Both the position numbers and the translations under genes were made by a program. A stretch of DNA of 16,799 bases from Algibacter_G agarivorans (GTDB taxonomy: Bacteria; Bacteroidota; Bacteroidia; Flavobacteriales; Flavobacteriaceae): positions 1 to 16,799 of the forward strand of contig NZ_BAABJJ010000022.1 of assembly GCF_039543245.1 (NCBI RefSeq). The letters run 5' to 3'. Position 1 is the first letter of the stretch; each line of letters opens with the position of its first letter. The notes beneath the pieces are model-generated. The model was given only the letters and a program-made list of their open reading frames with translations, had not been told where the DNA came from and did not search any database. This document shows positions 16,634 to 16,799 of this stretch, one piece after another.

Positions 16634-16742
16634 ATAAAAATCAATTTTAAATTAAGACTTTATACTGTTGTGTATTAATAGTGTTATAGCGCAACGTACC
16701 GAAACAAATTTTAATAATAATTGGAACTTTATTTCTCATTGA
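16634..16742 (+). pseudogene. Decayed 5' stub of another secreted enzyme
   Basis: Directly after the GH2 stop, ATA AAA ATC AAT TTT gives KINFKLRLY. Skipping one base near 16664 leads into LLCINSVIAQRTETNFNNNW, which ends at TGA 16740-16742. Joined, the pieces make a standard signal peptide with an AQ cleavage site and the start of a mature enzyme resembling the N-terminus of GH2-type proteins. Three lesions are visible: no ATG (ATA instead), a one-base frame shift inside the hydrophobic stretch, and loss of everything after about 20 mature residues, where the right-edge hairpin begins. The frame repair is my reading, not proof. Unlike its neighbours the stub shows a type I signal peptide, not a lipobox. 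Confidence 0.5.
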
Positions 16743-16766
16743 AAAACCACCGTCTTTGACGGTGGT
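16742..16766 (-). terminator. Rho-independent terminator, right edge
   Basis: A 9-bp stem, ACCACCGTC (16746-16754) with GACGGTGGT (16758-16766), closes a TTT loop on the plus strand. On the minus strand it is followed by a U-tract (complement of the A-run at 16742-16746). It therefore terminates minus-strand transcription entering from the right, just behind the gene tail at 16773-16799. On the plus strand only a short, broken T-run follows, so termination there would be weaker. The stem core matches the left-edge hairpin at 45-63. Confidence 0.75.
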
Positions 16767-16772
16767 CATGTT

Positions 16773-16799
16773 TTAAAGGCTCTGCCATTTTTTAGCTTT
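16773..16799 (-). CDS. Possible 3' end of a convergent minus-strand gene (partial)
   Basis: Read on the minus strand, the window's last bases give KAKKWQSL followed by TAA (16773-16775), six bases ahead of the hairpin that would terminate such a gene. Only eight residues are visible, so the product is unknown. Support comes from the position of the stop relative to the minus-strand terminator. Confidence 0.35.
   Translation of the reverse strand, partial: KAKKWQSL

Noticed and set aside
1..16799. CRISPR arrays, tRNA or rRNA genes, transposase genes, integrase genes, SusC/SusD genes
   Set aside because: I looked for repeat-spacer patterns, tRNA arms and the corresponding proteins on both strands and saw none. 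The terminal hairpins lack a transposase or target-site duplications, so I do not call an insertion sequence.

Overview
The window looks like part of a polysaccharide-utilisation locus (PUL) from a marine flavobacterium (Bacteroidota, Flavobacteriaceae). The DNA is AT-rich, nearly all genes lie on one strand, and spacing is often only 4-50 nt. Shine-Dalgarno signals are weak or absent, and eight consecutive products carry signal-peptidase-II lipoboxes. The enzyme mix is a beta-jelly-roll lyase-like protein, two GH78 alpha-L-rhamnosidases, a GH43-type xylosidase/arabinofuranosidase, two S1 sulfatases (one iduronate-2-sulfatase-like) and a large GH2. It suits a sulfated polysaccharide rich in rhamnose, uronic acid and xylose. 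Ulvan from green algae is the best guess, by analogy with the ulvan locus of Formosa agariphila. The substrate is inferred, not shown.

Layout. Bases 1-69 hold the tail of an unknown upstream gene and a strong rho-independent terminator. Bases 70-2151 are a broken alpha-glucuronidase-like glycoside hydrolase gene: its 5' end is missing and an in-frame TAG splits it at 1609. Bases 2161-2973 encode an exported lipoprotein with the acetolactate-decarboxylase fold. A gap of about 300 bp without a gene follows, then the lyase-like lipoprotein (3278-4018). Next come the tandem rhamnosidases (4066-6852, 6867-9626), the GH43-type enzyme (9631-10596), the two sulfatases (10622-12121, 12132-13592) and GH2 (13637-16633). 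After GH2 lies a decayed 5' stub of another secreted protein (16634-16742). A hairpin nearly identical in core to the left one follows, and then the last codons of a minus-strand gene.

How it may work: the lyase would cut the polymer at the cell surface. The uronate end could be handled by the decarboxylase-fold lipoprotein and, formerly, the broken glucuronidase-like enzyme. Sulfatases would uncap residues for the rhamnosidases, the GH43-type enzyme and GH2, all tethered to a membrane by lipid. No SusC/SusD pair, regulator, transporter or sulfatase-maturing enzyme is in the window, so the block depends on genes elsewhere.

Most worth a second look: (1) the exported acetolactate-decarboxylase-like lipoprotein, which keeps the zinc histidines but has lost the usual catalytic arginine; (2) decay confined to both edges of an otherwise intact block, with matching hairpins outside the broken genes.
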